Shown: positions 54,515-64,000 of the stretch, one piece after another | Position numbering within the stretch: the first letter of the stretch is position 1 | Layout: each line of letters begins with the position of its first letter | Assembly (NCBI RefSeq): GCF_023091745.1 | Contig: NC_068920.1 | Span: 8,762,932-8,826,931, forward strand | DNA from: Budorcas taxicolor | Lineage: Eukaryota; Chordata; Mammalia; Artiodactyla; Bovidae | DNA length: 64,000 bases | Direction of reading: 5' to 3' | Notes under the pieces: generated by a model | The model's input: only the letters and a program-made list of their open reading frames with translations | Database searches by the model: none | Told to the model about the DNA's origin: nothing | Program-made: the position numbers and the translations under genes

Positions 54515-56775
54515 CGGTAAACCGTAGTTTTGAAAAAACCCACAGTAAAGTGAATGAGCTGAATCTCCATGCGTGAGCGAGGATGAACCTGACGTGTTAA
54601 GTGTTGAAAGCTGGTTACAGGGTGTTGTATGCTGTGCACTTTAATTTATGTGATATTTGAGCACACAGAAGAAGAGTACACGCTGGTTTTAAATACATGC
54701 ACGGGCAGGAAAGACCGAAAACGCACGGAGTAGCACACACCAACTTGATAAGAGGAGGGGAAACAGAGGGTTTGTCTGTGTTTTCCTGTGTTTGTGATGC
54801 TTTATTTTTTTAAATGTCAGCATCAATACAGGAAATGTCAGCTTCTGTTTGTTCTCAGTGGACGCGATCGTCTGTTCACTGTTGCTCTGAACTGCTTCTC
54901 TGTGTTTAAGGTGTTTCCCAAGTCACAACGGAAGAATGCAGAGCGATGACCGAGCACTTTTATTTTTGTTAATACACTCCAGGGGGTGTACTTTCTTGGG
55001 TTTGGACAATTGTAGGGACAAGTAGCCATCTTCATAGGGTCACACAGGCTGGCATCACTGCCCTAAAAATCCTCTGCCCTCCCCCAGTAGCCCCTCAACT
55101 CAACCCCTGACCGTCACTGACTTCCTAGTGTCTTCAGAGTTCTGCCTTTTCCAGAGGCAATTACATCTTAACAGTGAAATTTCAGGGAGGAGTAAAACAC
55201 GCTAAGAAATAGGGCGCCAGTCGATAGATCTGGGGCAGAGAGGAAGGGGCCGCCACCATTCCTCCTGCTGGTCCTGCTTATGTGAATAGATTTACACTAA
55301 TGTAGATAAGTAATTGAATAAAATGTAAATACTATGACTACAAAATATTAAATTATAAGTGTACATAGCCCTAAGTATTTGAACATAATATTGACATGTC
55401 ACCCCTAGATATTCTAGGGTGTTTGTGCTAAAAGTAGGAGCAGTCTCCTGTGGCCACAGTGCGCCGCTAAGAAGGCCGCCGACGCCGCGCCCAGCATCCA
55501 GGCCACGGTCACATCTCGCTGACTGTTTGAAGGAAGGTTGCATAGCTGCTTTTGCTGGTTTTTAAGCGAGGGCTCAATGTGGGTCACACACTGCGTTCTG
55601 TTGTGTCTCCTCCGTCCTTCTTAACTTGAGCCAGCACCGTCGACATAGGCACACGTAAGTACGCTAGCTGCCACATTAGAAAGTGAAAAGAAACAGCTGA
55701 AATGAACCATAATCACGTGTTTATGTGTACGATTTGTACGACTCTATCTAAATTAGCATTACACTTTCCCCCACACTAAGGCATCACTATCTGGTGTGCA
55801 CTTTACATTTCCCACAGATGTCGGTTGGGACCAGCATGGACATGGCGGTCTTCCCACAAGGAATCCCTGCATTTTCAACAGTGTTTACTTCCTGCCCTTT
55901 AGTTTTGAAAACAAATTCAAGGCTGCCTTCAGTTAGACAACTGACAATCACGCTGTAATTTCAGGGTTTGCGGACGCTGTGTGCTGCTCGGGGACGTCAG
56001 CGGCGGGACCTTGGGGTGAGTAAGGGTCTCCCGTCAGCATCACCGCCTCCCCTCGGCCCCTCAGTCCCGGTGAGGTCACAGCACACAGAAGGAAAACAGT
56101 CCAACCGTCTCTGATGTCTCAGCCCCACTCAGGCACAGCAAACACTGAGCAAGCTTATGAAGTAACTGGTCATTTTTAAAGAAAAGCAAGTTAGGAAATT
56201 TGAGGTCTCTCTTTAAACTTACTGAATAAACAGCTTTTTAGAAACTGGGGTTCTGACTGGTGGCAAGATGAGGACAGCGGCGTGTCTGTGCAGGGCTCTG
56301 GGCGTCCGTCCACCCGCCCCAGGTCCACGTGTGGGGAACGACAGCATGCTGCACGAAAGCACCCAGGCTCCGAGGCTGCACCCGCAAGCACACAAGGGCC
56401 CGCTCCCCCTTGGCTATGCCCCAGTGGGTGTTGGGCCAGGACAGAACTTGCCACCTGAACAAGCCGAGTCTGTACAGAGGGTGGGGGGGAGATTGAAGCC
56501 AGAGGGACCCCGGGACGGCCTGGGGGGCAGGGCAGGGGCGTGAAGGGAGACCTCGTCCAGGAGGGGCAGCTCCATGGTCTTTGGCTCGTCTGCCTTCCCG
56601 GTGAAATAGGAAACAAGGTCACGGTCTCAGCCCCGGGGAGGGAGCGGCAGCGTCAGAGCACAGCGGCAACGTCTCCCGTTTCTGTTGGCGTGGACACCAC
56701 CTCAGACTACGCTCTCCTCATTCCAGCCTCACGGGGGATCTGGGCTTCTCACTGTCTCCCCAACAAAAGTCAACA
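54515..56775. other. Unassigned sequence
   Basis: AT-rich to about 55430, mixed to 56230, GC-rich 56270-56720. No recognised gene or repeat. 54640-54800 has the feel of an old interspersed repeat I could not name. Confidence 0.4.
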
Positions 56776-57223
56776 GACATCCATATAGTCAAAGCTATGG
56801 TTTTTCCAGTAGTCACGTATGGACCATAAAGAAGGCTGGCATCAAAGAACTGATGCTTTTGAACTGTGGTGTTGGGGAAGACTCTTCAGAGTCCCTTGGA
56901 CTGCAAGGAGGTCAAACCAGTCAATCCTAAATGACATCAATCCTGAATATTCGTTGGAAGGACCAATGGCTGAAGCTGAAACTCCAATACTTTGGCCACC
57001 TGATGTGAAGAGTCAACTCAATGGAAAAGACCCTGATGCTGGGAAAGATGGAGGGCAGGAGGAGAAGGGGACGACAGAGGGTGAGATGGTTGGATGGCAT
57101 CACCAACTCAATGGACATGAGTTTGAGCAAGCTCCGGGAGATGGTGAAGGACAGGGAGGCCTGGTGCGCTGCAGGCCACGGGTGGCAAAGAGTCGGACAC
57201 GGCTGAGCGGCTGAACAGCAGCA
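56776..57223 (+). mobile_element. BovB (RTE) LINE 3' end, sense, 5'-truncated
   Basis: About 450 bp: GGTTTTTCCAGTAGTCACGT, TTTGAACTGTGGTGTTGGGG, GAAACTCCAATACTTTGGCC, GGATGGCATCACCAACTCAA and GAGTCGGACACGGCTGAGCG. A short deletion lies near 56821 relative to the other copies (the ESWTVKK region). Fragmentary frames only. Confidence 0.9.
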
Positions 57224-57299
57224 ACACCTCTCCCCATCTGACGCCTCTTCTGGCTGAATTCATCCTCCATTCTCCAAAGAGCGACCTTAAACATCTTAC

Positions 57300-57565
57300 T
57301 CCCTAGCTAGAGAACTTTAGTCAATGGCTTTCCGATCACCCACTTCTCAAGCCTGAAGTCCCAGCTTCCCAGTCCAGACGGCGCACCTTTGAAGAGCTGG
57401 CTCCTTCGTCCACGGTCCCTGGGCCCGTCGTGGCCCTCTGCCCGGGCCAGCCCAGTGCAGCTTTGCCACCCTGTCGCCTCTCATCTTTGTAAGCGCTCAC
57501 TCCCGCCAGCCTTCCATCACTCCTTCAGCCTCTAGCCTGTGCCTCTTCTTAGCTCATGACAAAAA
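57300..57565 (+). mobile_element. L2 LINE, sense
   Basis: AACTTTAGTCAATGGCTTTC, then CCCACTTCTCAAGCCTGAAG and CCATCACTCCTTCAGCCTCT follow the order of the L2 consensus (the caatggcttccc block and downstream). GC-shifted in the middle. Coding capacity lost. Confidence 0.6.
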
Positions 57566-58671
57566 CGCATTCTGTGTTACTGGTACTGGTACAGCTTTCA
57601 TTCATTCCGTCAACAAACGTTTCGGGAACATGCTGTCTGTAAAAGGAGAGTTTTCCTAAGCACCTGGCTAGCTTTTCACATGGTCCTCTGTTTACCATCA
57701 CATCTTGCTTTTTTAATTAGCCTATGTATTCTTATAATACGTAAGAATTACAGAGCCAGCTTCTGGGATTAAAAGGAGAGAACACCTCAGAGGGAGGTAA
57801 GCAGAGAGGAGATACGGCACCAAAGGCGTCCTCGGTTGCGGGACCGCGAGCTCGGGAGAGCTGTCAGTGGAAACAAGCCCCTCCCTTCAGCGGGTCGGCT
57901 CCGGCCCTGCTAACGCAGCCTGGCGCCGTGGATAATAAATGGAATCCGATTTTTTTTCAGGTGGGGAGGGGGAAACTTTACCCAAATCTTAATGCTAAGT
58001 TTCCACAGACCATTTCATTTTATATCTAGGCGCTGGGATATCCTCGATTGATTAAGCAAACAGCGAGTGAGAATTTGCCAATATTTGGCCAGCAAATACT
58101 CACCAGTCTGGCGATCAATGTTGGGAGAGGGGTCAGACAGCCGGGAACCGGTGGGTGGGGCATTACGGCCCTCAGTTCAGCCCCCTCCTCTCCCTTCCTG
58201 GTTCCAAACCTGCACCTGCAGCCTTGTGAGCAGGGCCAGGCCCACAGCCCTGCGGACAGAGCCAGACGCTGTCTCCTGTGAGAGCCGCCCCGGGACGCGC
58301 AGCGTCTTCTGCAACGAAGTCTGTGTCCATTCCCGCTGGAGAGACATCGGGGCACCGGACCCCGCCTGGCTGCGCCCGGACGGCGTCCCGCCGTGCCGTC
58401 TCCAGCCCCTGGTTTCTTCCCGATAAACGTGTTCGTCGCGTTTCCCTCCTCCCTCCTGTCCCTGCATACACGCTCACACCTCACTCTGCTCTTCTGTTAT
58501 GAAACTAGGGTTTTCGGTGGAAGATGCAAGCAGTATATTGATACAAAATACAAAGAAGCAAATGAAAGTTACTCACGATTCCTCCACCTTCTACCTTTTT
58601 CTACGCAATATTATTCCGTAATATTACATATTATGTAATATCATTTCATAATGACAGCCCCCCTGCATCAC
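57566..58671. other. Unassigned sequence; possible antisense L2 tail at the left
   Basis: CATTCATTCCGTCAACAAACGT near 57601 resembles an antisense L2 tail. The remainder is GC-rich (58240-58440) or AT-rich (58530-58660), with no gene recognised. A perfect 9-bp-arm inverted repeat lies at 58621-58641. Confidence 0.4.
58621..58641. repeat. Short perfect inverted repeat (9-bp arms, 3-bp loop)
   Basis: ATATTACAT, loop ATT, ATGTAATAT. It lies in AT-rich DNA just before a BovB tail. It could be chance, an insertion-target feature or a weak hairpin. Confidence 0.8.
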
Positions 58672-58760
58672 GGTGAAGGACAGGGAAGCCTGGCACGCTG
58701 CAGCCCGTGGGGTCACAGAGAGTCGACTTGGCTTGGCAATGGAACAACAGCAACAACAAA
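58672..58760 (+). mobile_element. BovB 3' tail, sense, very short
   Basis: GGTGAAGGACAGGGAAGCCT, GGCACGCTGCAGCCCGTGGG and GTCACAGAGAGTCGACTTGG, ending with CAACAGCAACAAC. Only the last about 90 bp of the element. Confidence 0.82.
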
Positions 58761-58834
58761 CAGAATGGTGTCACACACTTTTGCTGTGAGGACTTTCCCC
58801 TGGTATTGAGTGCTCCTTACAAGATATGCTTCTA

Positions 58835-59110
58835 GCTATGGTATAATGTTTTACTGAGTGTGCAGTTTAACCACTATTTTGTGTTGAAACAGCTACCTGG
58901 TTTCTGGCATTTAGCGAGTAAAACGTTTCAAAAAGAAAGTACAGTCTTGATCATATTCTTGGTTGTTCTCTGGGATAAACTCTTACAAGTGAGATTCCTG
59001 GGTGACTCTTGATACACCTGGAAATTTGCTTCCAGAAATCTGTGCTAAATTTAAATTATTCCCGAAGAGTTCCAGGATGACGTCTGCTCCTTCTCTGCAC
59101 GCTGCTCCTT
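58835..59110 (-). mobile_element. Old L1 LINE 3' region, antisense
   Basis: Complement-of-L1 wording in order: CTGGGATAAACTCTTACAAG, GTGAGATTCCTGGGTGACTC, AAATTTGCTTCCAGAAATCT and TTCTGCACGCTGCTCC-like sequence. Diverged. Confidence 0.6.
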
Positions 59111-59489
59111 CCTAGCTGAAGGCCAAGAAGCGTGACGCCCGACAGTCGCGTCTTTCGTCTGCTCCGCGGCCGTGGTTGGTGCCTCCAGCTTCTGTGGCAC
59201 CACCTGCCACCGGGCCACCCTCCTGCCATCTGTCCATGACCTGCCCAGTCTTCCTGAGAGCCTTGGGACTGCCCTAGACACCCACGCTCCCCCGTCCACT
59301 GACAGTGGAGCCCCCACACTCTCTGGCCACCTCCTGCTTCTCTGATCTCTGCCTTTTTAACTTGTTTTTTTCCATCATCTTCTAACCCTCCCTTCTTAGA
59401 ATTCTCAGCACACCTTTGAAACATGTTATGAGACAGTTATGAGATTCTCCTACGGTGTGCGGAACTTGACTGTCACAAGAGTCTTGTTG
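59111..59489. other. Unassigned sequence
   Basis: No recognised gene or repeat. Confidence 0.4.
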
Positions 59490-59840
59490 ACCTACCGTGA
59501 AGTCACCCCCATCTCTGAGCGGATGGTTTCCTGCATCTCCTTCTAGCCCCCTCACTTGGTCCTTCCTCTGCCTCAGATCGGATTCCCACCCCTTCTCTCC
59601 CTGGGGAGCTCGGCTCGCTCACAAGGCACGTCTTCCCTAGCTGACCTGACTCCTTCCACCAGAGCTCATACCTGAACTTCCCGTTTGCTGTGGTGCCGCC
59701 CACGTTGTGTTCGCCCACGTGTAATGTGGTCACCTTCCCCTCTGAGCCCTGGGAGGTCAGCACTGTGTCCCTTGTGCCAGCCACAGGGAGCAGTGCCTGC
59801 AGGCAGCCTGGGTGCTGTGTTCCGCACACTCGTGAGTTGC
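59490..59840 (+). mobile_element. Possible L2 LINE 3' region, sense
   Basis: CTCATACCTGAACTTCCCGT, TCAGCACTGTGTCCCTTGTG and GCCACAGGGAGCAGTGCCTG then CAGGCAGCCTGGGTGC loosely follow the L2 consensus end. Tentative. Confidence 0.35.
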
Positions 59841-60969
59841 TTTGTGTCTGTATAGAGTCGTCTTCTCCTGACCATGTGCTGGGCTTCGTGTGCACTCACT
59901 GACCATGGTTTTAAACCATCCACAAGATGTGATTTAATCCGTAGCTGATTTTTAGATTGTCTTAAAAATCATATTGGCCCCATTTATGGTCTACTGCTAA
60001 GAAGCAAACATTTTAAAACCAGTAAAATCAGAAGCTTGCAAATGCTCTGTCCAGAGGACCCCAGATTGGAAATACCCAGGGTTGCTTATAATTCATGGTC
60101 AACTGATTAGATATTTTGTCTTGTCCTTAAAAATGTTCAACACTTAACAATAAGCAATTAAGCTGTGAGAAACCGGAAGGACCTAGAGGCTGCAAAAGAC
60201 AATAGCCTCTAGTAAATTAGGATAATAATAAATTATACATTGATCCAGTGAACAGTTCCTGTTATCTGTAGGATATTATGTGGTCTTAGGAGGAGGATCA
60301 TTCTGTGGTCAATTCAGCTGTTTTCCATACATTGGGTGGTTGTGGTTTTCCTCTTGAACTTGAACTTGATTTGCAAATGCCAGCAACAGCAGCTTCTCTT
60401 TTCCTTCCCCTTTGATCACAGTCCTAAGAGTTTGGGGCTAGCTGTGCTACTGTGAAAGGTTTAATGGTTCTACAACAGGAAAACCAGCCTGAAATATCTT
60501 CCTTTGGCCAGAATTTCTCCTTCTCTTATCACCGGTTGCACCAAGGTTTCAGATTTCCGTGTGTGGTTTATTGCAAGGAGCTGGGAGGGTTTCCATCGAC
60601 TTCAGTCCTGGTGAGCAGACCAATGGCTTCCTGGATACAGATACTGTTTCTTAGATTAGTACTCTAAACGTATGAACCTGTCTTATCAGGTAACTTAAGC
60701 AAGCAATCTCTGTGCATTAATTGCAATTGAAGTCAATGTTATTTATAAAATGAAATCAATATAATCTCTATTGCTCATTAACTGAGATGTTCTGGGCTCA
60801 ATTCTATTTTATTTTCCAATTAGGTTCTATTAGTTTTTATTGGCCCTTGAAAAAATAGCTGTGGAAACAAACAATGGTTCAGAGTCAACAAAATGTCCTA
60901 AACCCTATATATTTGAATCTAAAAAGGATCTAATGTTCAATTATTAGAAATTACAAGATACTCTAATAT
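59841..60969. other. Unassigned AT-rich sequence
   Basis: About 1.1 kb, AT-rich with few CpG. No repeat or coding frame recognised; could be unique non-coding DNA. Confidence 0.45.
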
Positions 60970-61171
60970 ATGTGTGCTCAGCTGCTTGTCCAACTCTGTG
61001 TGACCCCATGAACTGTAGCCCACCAGGCTCCTCTGTCTATGAGATTTTTCAGGCAAAAATACTGGAGTGGATTGCCATTTCCTTGCAAGGGCATCTTCCT
61101 GACCCAGGGGTCGAATCTACGTCTCCTGCCTGACAGACTGATTCTTCACCACTGCAGCACCTGGGAAGGCT
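60970..61171 (-). mobile_element. Bov-tA SINE, antisense
   Basis: Complement of the SINE: GTGTGACCCCATGAACTGTA, GCCCACCAGGCTCCTCTGTC, ATACTGGAGTGGATTGCCAT, CTTCCTGACCCAGGGGTCGA and GATTCTTCACCACTGCAGCA. Nearly full length. Confidence 0.9.
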
Positions 61172-61916
61172 GGCGGCAGGGAGTAACAGCCTCAGAGCTC
61201 ACCATTCACTACATAAAGCGCAGGCCAGGGGCCCCGTGCACAGACACCGCTCCTTAGACTCTTTCGCTCACGTGTTATTTGCGCTTGTTACAGCACGTAA
61301 CTTCCCCATGTCAGCCTGAGGGTGTCCAGCTCTGTCTGATGCTGCGTCTGAAGGCCAGGATCAGAAACACGTCCGTCATGTTTACACTTTTAGAAATCAT
61401 TTCCCACTAAGTTGTAGCTACCTTAATAATTGCTTGAAAAAACGTTGCTCACAAAGCACTCTGATCAGATGCTCCCTGTATACACTGTCCACCTATTTTT
61501 ATATGAAAGGCAAGTGGCAACAAGCATTGTCTCCAACAGATTATTTCTGCTGTTAGAACTTTAACAGTTTGTTGCCTTCTAAATACAGCCGTATTCTAAC
61601 GTAGTAATAAAAGATTTAGATTATGTTGAATCTTTTCAACCTCCCTCAATCTACTTTTCTTGCTTTCCTGGAATAAATTTCTTAAAAAATGAATCAACAG
61701 TGTTAGAATTTATATGATCTGCATTTTTTGTCTATTTTTGAGAGCAGGTTGATTGACCTCCGGCTACTTTGTCCAGCGTAGAGCCACCCAGCCGCGCATA
61801 GCTGTCAAACACCGTAAGATGACTGAGTCGGAGAAGAGCCGTGAGTGTGAAGCCCGTCAATGATCTTAAAGCTGACTGTATGCCAAAATGATAGTTTCCC
61901 GGATATGTTGCGCTAA
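61172..61916. other. Unassigned sequence
   Basis: Mixed to AT-rich; no gene or repeat recognised. Confidence 0.45.
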
Positions 61917-61981
61917 GGGCTCTACAGCCCATGAGGCTACGAAGAGTCGGACAAGATTGACTGACTAACACTTTCACTTCC
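61917..61981 (+). mobile_element. Bov-tA SINE 3' tail, sense, short
   Basis: CTCTACAGCCCATGAGGCTA, CGAAGAGTCGGACAAGATTG and CTGACTAACACTTTCACTTC are the last 65 bp of the SINE. Confidence 0.8.
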
Positions 61982-62092
61982 ATTATTTAGATTAATTTAA
62001 TTTTTTTCCTTTTAAAATGCAACAACTAGAAAAAGCACAGGTGATTTGAATGTTTGTCTTTGTTTCCTTTAAACAGAGCTAACCTAGAGTCA

Positions 62093-62318
62093 AATGGCAC
62101 TACTGGTGGAGTCTGTCTGCCAATGCAGGAGACTCAAGACTTGCAGGTTTGATCCCTGAGTCAGGAAGACCCCCTGGAGGAGGAAATAGCAACCGCTCTA
62201 GTATTCTTTATTTTTTCACTCTAGTATTCTTGCCTGGAAAAATCCCATGGACAGTGGAGCCTGGCAGGCTACAGTCTATGGGGTCACAAACAGTCGCACA
62301 CGACTGAGCGACCTAGAG
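62093..62318 (+). mobile_element. Bov-tA SINE, sense, with internal duplication
   Basis: GGCACTACTGGTGGAGTCTG, GAGTCAGGAAGACCCCCTGG, CATGGACAGTGGAGCCTGGC and GTCACAAACAGTCGCACACG follow in order. The block CTCTAGTATTCTT occurs twice (about 62196 and 62220) around a T-rich spacer, a short duplication not seen in the other copies here. Confidence 0.88.
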
Positions 62319-62638
62319 TGTGGAAGCCCCTTCCTGGTTTCCAGCATCTGGAAAAGTCAGAGCCGTCCTTTTAACCCGGGGCAACTCTCAAGAAGTCAGT
62401 GGAACCGTCACTTAACTAAGTTGTACCATTTGATTGTAAACTACAGTCTAGCAGCAAAAAGCACACAATTCCCCCTCCAAACAGGCTCCCTTTCGAGTAG
62501 TGAGGGAGTTTCTCCAGGTAAGTGTGGCTTCATAAACTCTAATTGATAGTGATACCAATAAACTAAGGGAGATTAATTTGCAATTATGGTTTATAGGGAA
62601 CAAGCAGCAGAAAACCCTGTGAATGTACCGCGTTGCAT
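62319..62638. other. Unassigned sequence
   Basis: Mixed to AT-rich; no gene or repeat recognised. Confidence 0.45.
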
Positions 62639-62702
62639 ACCACATATAAAGTAGCCGTGCAGCAATATATACCACATATAAAGTAGCCGTGCAGCGATAT
62701 AG
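62639..62702. repeat. 32-bp tandem duplication
   Basis: ACCACATATAAAGTAGCCGT followed by GCAGC.ATATA occurs at 62639-62670 and 62671-62702 with two mismatches. Confidence 0.93.
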
Positions 62703-64000
62703 CAGCGAGCTGCATGCTTATATATCTGTCTTCACACTTGCCTTCCTGGCTTCTGGTAAACTGGCAGAGGTTTAAAATACGAAATTAGCTTCTTAACAAC
62801 CAAGCATAATTAGTTGTAACATTCTCCGATCAAATCGTTAAACACACACGCATGCGATGACTTGTAAGAATAATTCACTCTTGTTTCTCTGCAGGTCAGA
62901 CCTCCTTGTCTCTCCGCTTCCAGTGTAGCCCAGAAGAGCAGGTGCCCTTGGAGATGGCGTGAGGTTCTCATGGGCTGAATGCTTTGGAGCTCCCTCATCT
63001 GCCAGGTGACCCCCGTTTCTCCTCCCACCCTTCTGGCTGCTGGCCCTGCAGCCCTCGTTCATGGAGACCCCCCCCAGGGCTGGTCGGGCATGCAGGATAC
63101 AGACCCTGAGGGGCTGAGGCCTCCTCAGGGCTGGAGCCCCGCCTGCCCCCCACCCCCCACTCTGCCCACCCGGCCCAGGGTATCCGGGCTTCTGTCTCAG
63201 GCTGGCGGCGGTCCTTCTGGAGGAAGGCCCCTGTGCTCATCTGGGGGGCCAGGCTGGGAGGCACGGCTATCCTGGACTCTGGCGTGGTTTCTGGGGTCTC
63301 CCGGACTTTCCTTTCCCAGTTTCAGACTGAGCAGCGCACGTGCGTTTGCCAGACAAGCCAGCACCTCGCTCGCCAGCCCTTGCCCAGCTTGCTCCCTAGC
63401 TGCCCTCTTGCTCCTCTCCGGGGTGACCTGTGACCCCTCCCACTGTTATCACCCCCACGCCCGCAGCTCAGTGTCCAAGGGCAGGTTTTCTGGATTGCCC
63501 CGTTTCCCTTCCAGCTTTCCGCTTCCTCGGCCGTGACTCCCTTGGATCGAGGCCCTGCCTTCCAAGGGCCCTGGTCACTGACCTTCTGAGGCCCCACAGT
63601 CGTGCTGACCCCTCCTCCCAGCCACCGTGCAGGGACGGTTCCTGGAAGCTTGAAGGCTGGCTTCTCTCATCACTATTTTAAAAACTACTTTTGTCAAATT
63701 AACATTTTATAAGCAGTTATGATATCATCACTATTATTACTATTTTAAAAATTCAATTTCACTCTATTGATCTATAGAAGGTCCTTTTTCCCGTGTAAGT
63801 TGCCTCCATATAACTGGTATTTCCTTGGCCTCAGGAGCTCTTCTGACTCACATGCTGGCGATCTCCGACCCTAGTTTCCAGCTGTACCTTTCACACTTTT
63901 TTCTTCAGATGGTTTAATTTTTTGGCCCAATCACTGTGGTTAATTCCCTATATTTAGGAAAACTATATTTTGAAAGATAATGCCAGTTATTTTAAAAGTC
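62703..64000. other. Unassigned sequence, GC-rich in the middle
   Basis: 62703-62960 mixed, 62990-63650 GC-rich with long open frames (185 codons plus at 62979-63536), 63670-64000 AT-rich. No recognised gene or named repeat; frames look like composition effects. Confidence 0.4.

Noticed and set aside
58621..58641. Hairpin as a terminator or microRNA precursor
   Set aside because: Arms are only 9 bp and AT-only; far too short for a microRNA precursor, and terminators of this type are not a feature of mammalian genes.

Overview
The window looks like nuclear DNA of a ruminant (Pecora: cattle, sheep, goat or a relative). The evidence is the number of BovB (RTE-type) LINE copies and Bov-tA SINEs, together with older mammal-wide repeats (L1, L2, MIR, a MaLR-type LTR). 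I recognise no intact protein-coding gene, no exon set of a known gene, and no rRNA, tRNA or other structured RNA gene. Most open frames lie in GC-rich or tandemly repeated DNA where stop codons are rare, or are remnants of LINE reverse transcriptase.

Layout. 1-9 kb: mostly unassigned sequence with a Bov-tA SINE, a BovB 3' end, an eroded L1, a second SINE, a MIR, a 57-bp tandem duplication and a gene-less CpG-rich block (about 7.59-8.48 kb). 9.7-11.6 kb: the longest BovB copy, on the minus strand. 12.4-18.2 kb: SINEs, two L1 fragments in opposite orientation, a SINE double unit with clear target-site duplications and a possible MaLR scrap. 18.2-25.1 kb: GC-rich unassigned DNA with a CCAT/CCAC array. 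25.2-27.1 kb: an L1 split by a 5'-truncated BovB. 27.9-28.9 kb: a MaLR-type LTR and two MIRs. 30.3-31.5 kb: a 14/15-bp minisatellite. 32.5-35.0 kb: an L1 3' UTR split by a SINE/BovB tail, a 42-bp x 9 minisatellite and another BovB. 35-45 kb: unassigned GC-rich DNA, CA/TG arrays and a worn L1. 45.1-46.5 kb: a very GC-rich 34-36-bp minisatellite with an internal 423-bp higher-order duplication. 46.8-52.5 kb: a 31-bp minisatellite, a 0.5-kb polypyrimidine array, a 21-bp x 3 repeat and a G-rich tract. 54-64 kb: SINEs, BovB tails, L2 and L1 remnants, then an AT-richer stretch and a GC-rich end.

The density of GC-rich minisatellites, and the many C/G substitutions in normally AT-rich L1 copies, fit a high-recombination, possibly subtelomeric, location. 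That is inference. No set of genes working together can be described. The parts most worth a second look are the tandem arrays, their higher-order structure and the nested insertions. Repeat names come from recognising consensus-like wording, so subfamily names and exact edges are approximate.
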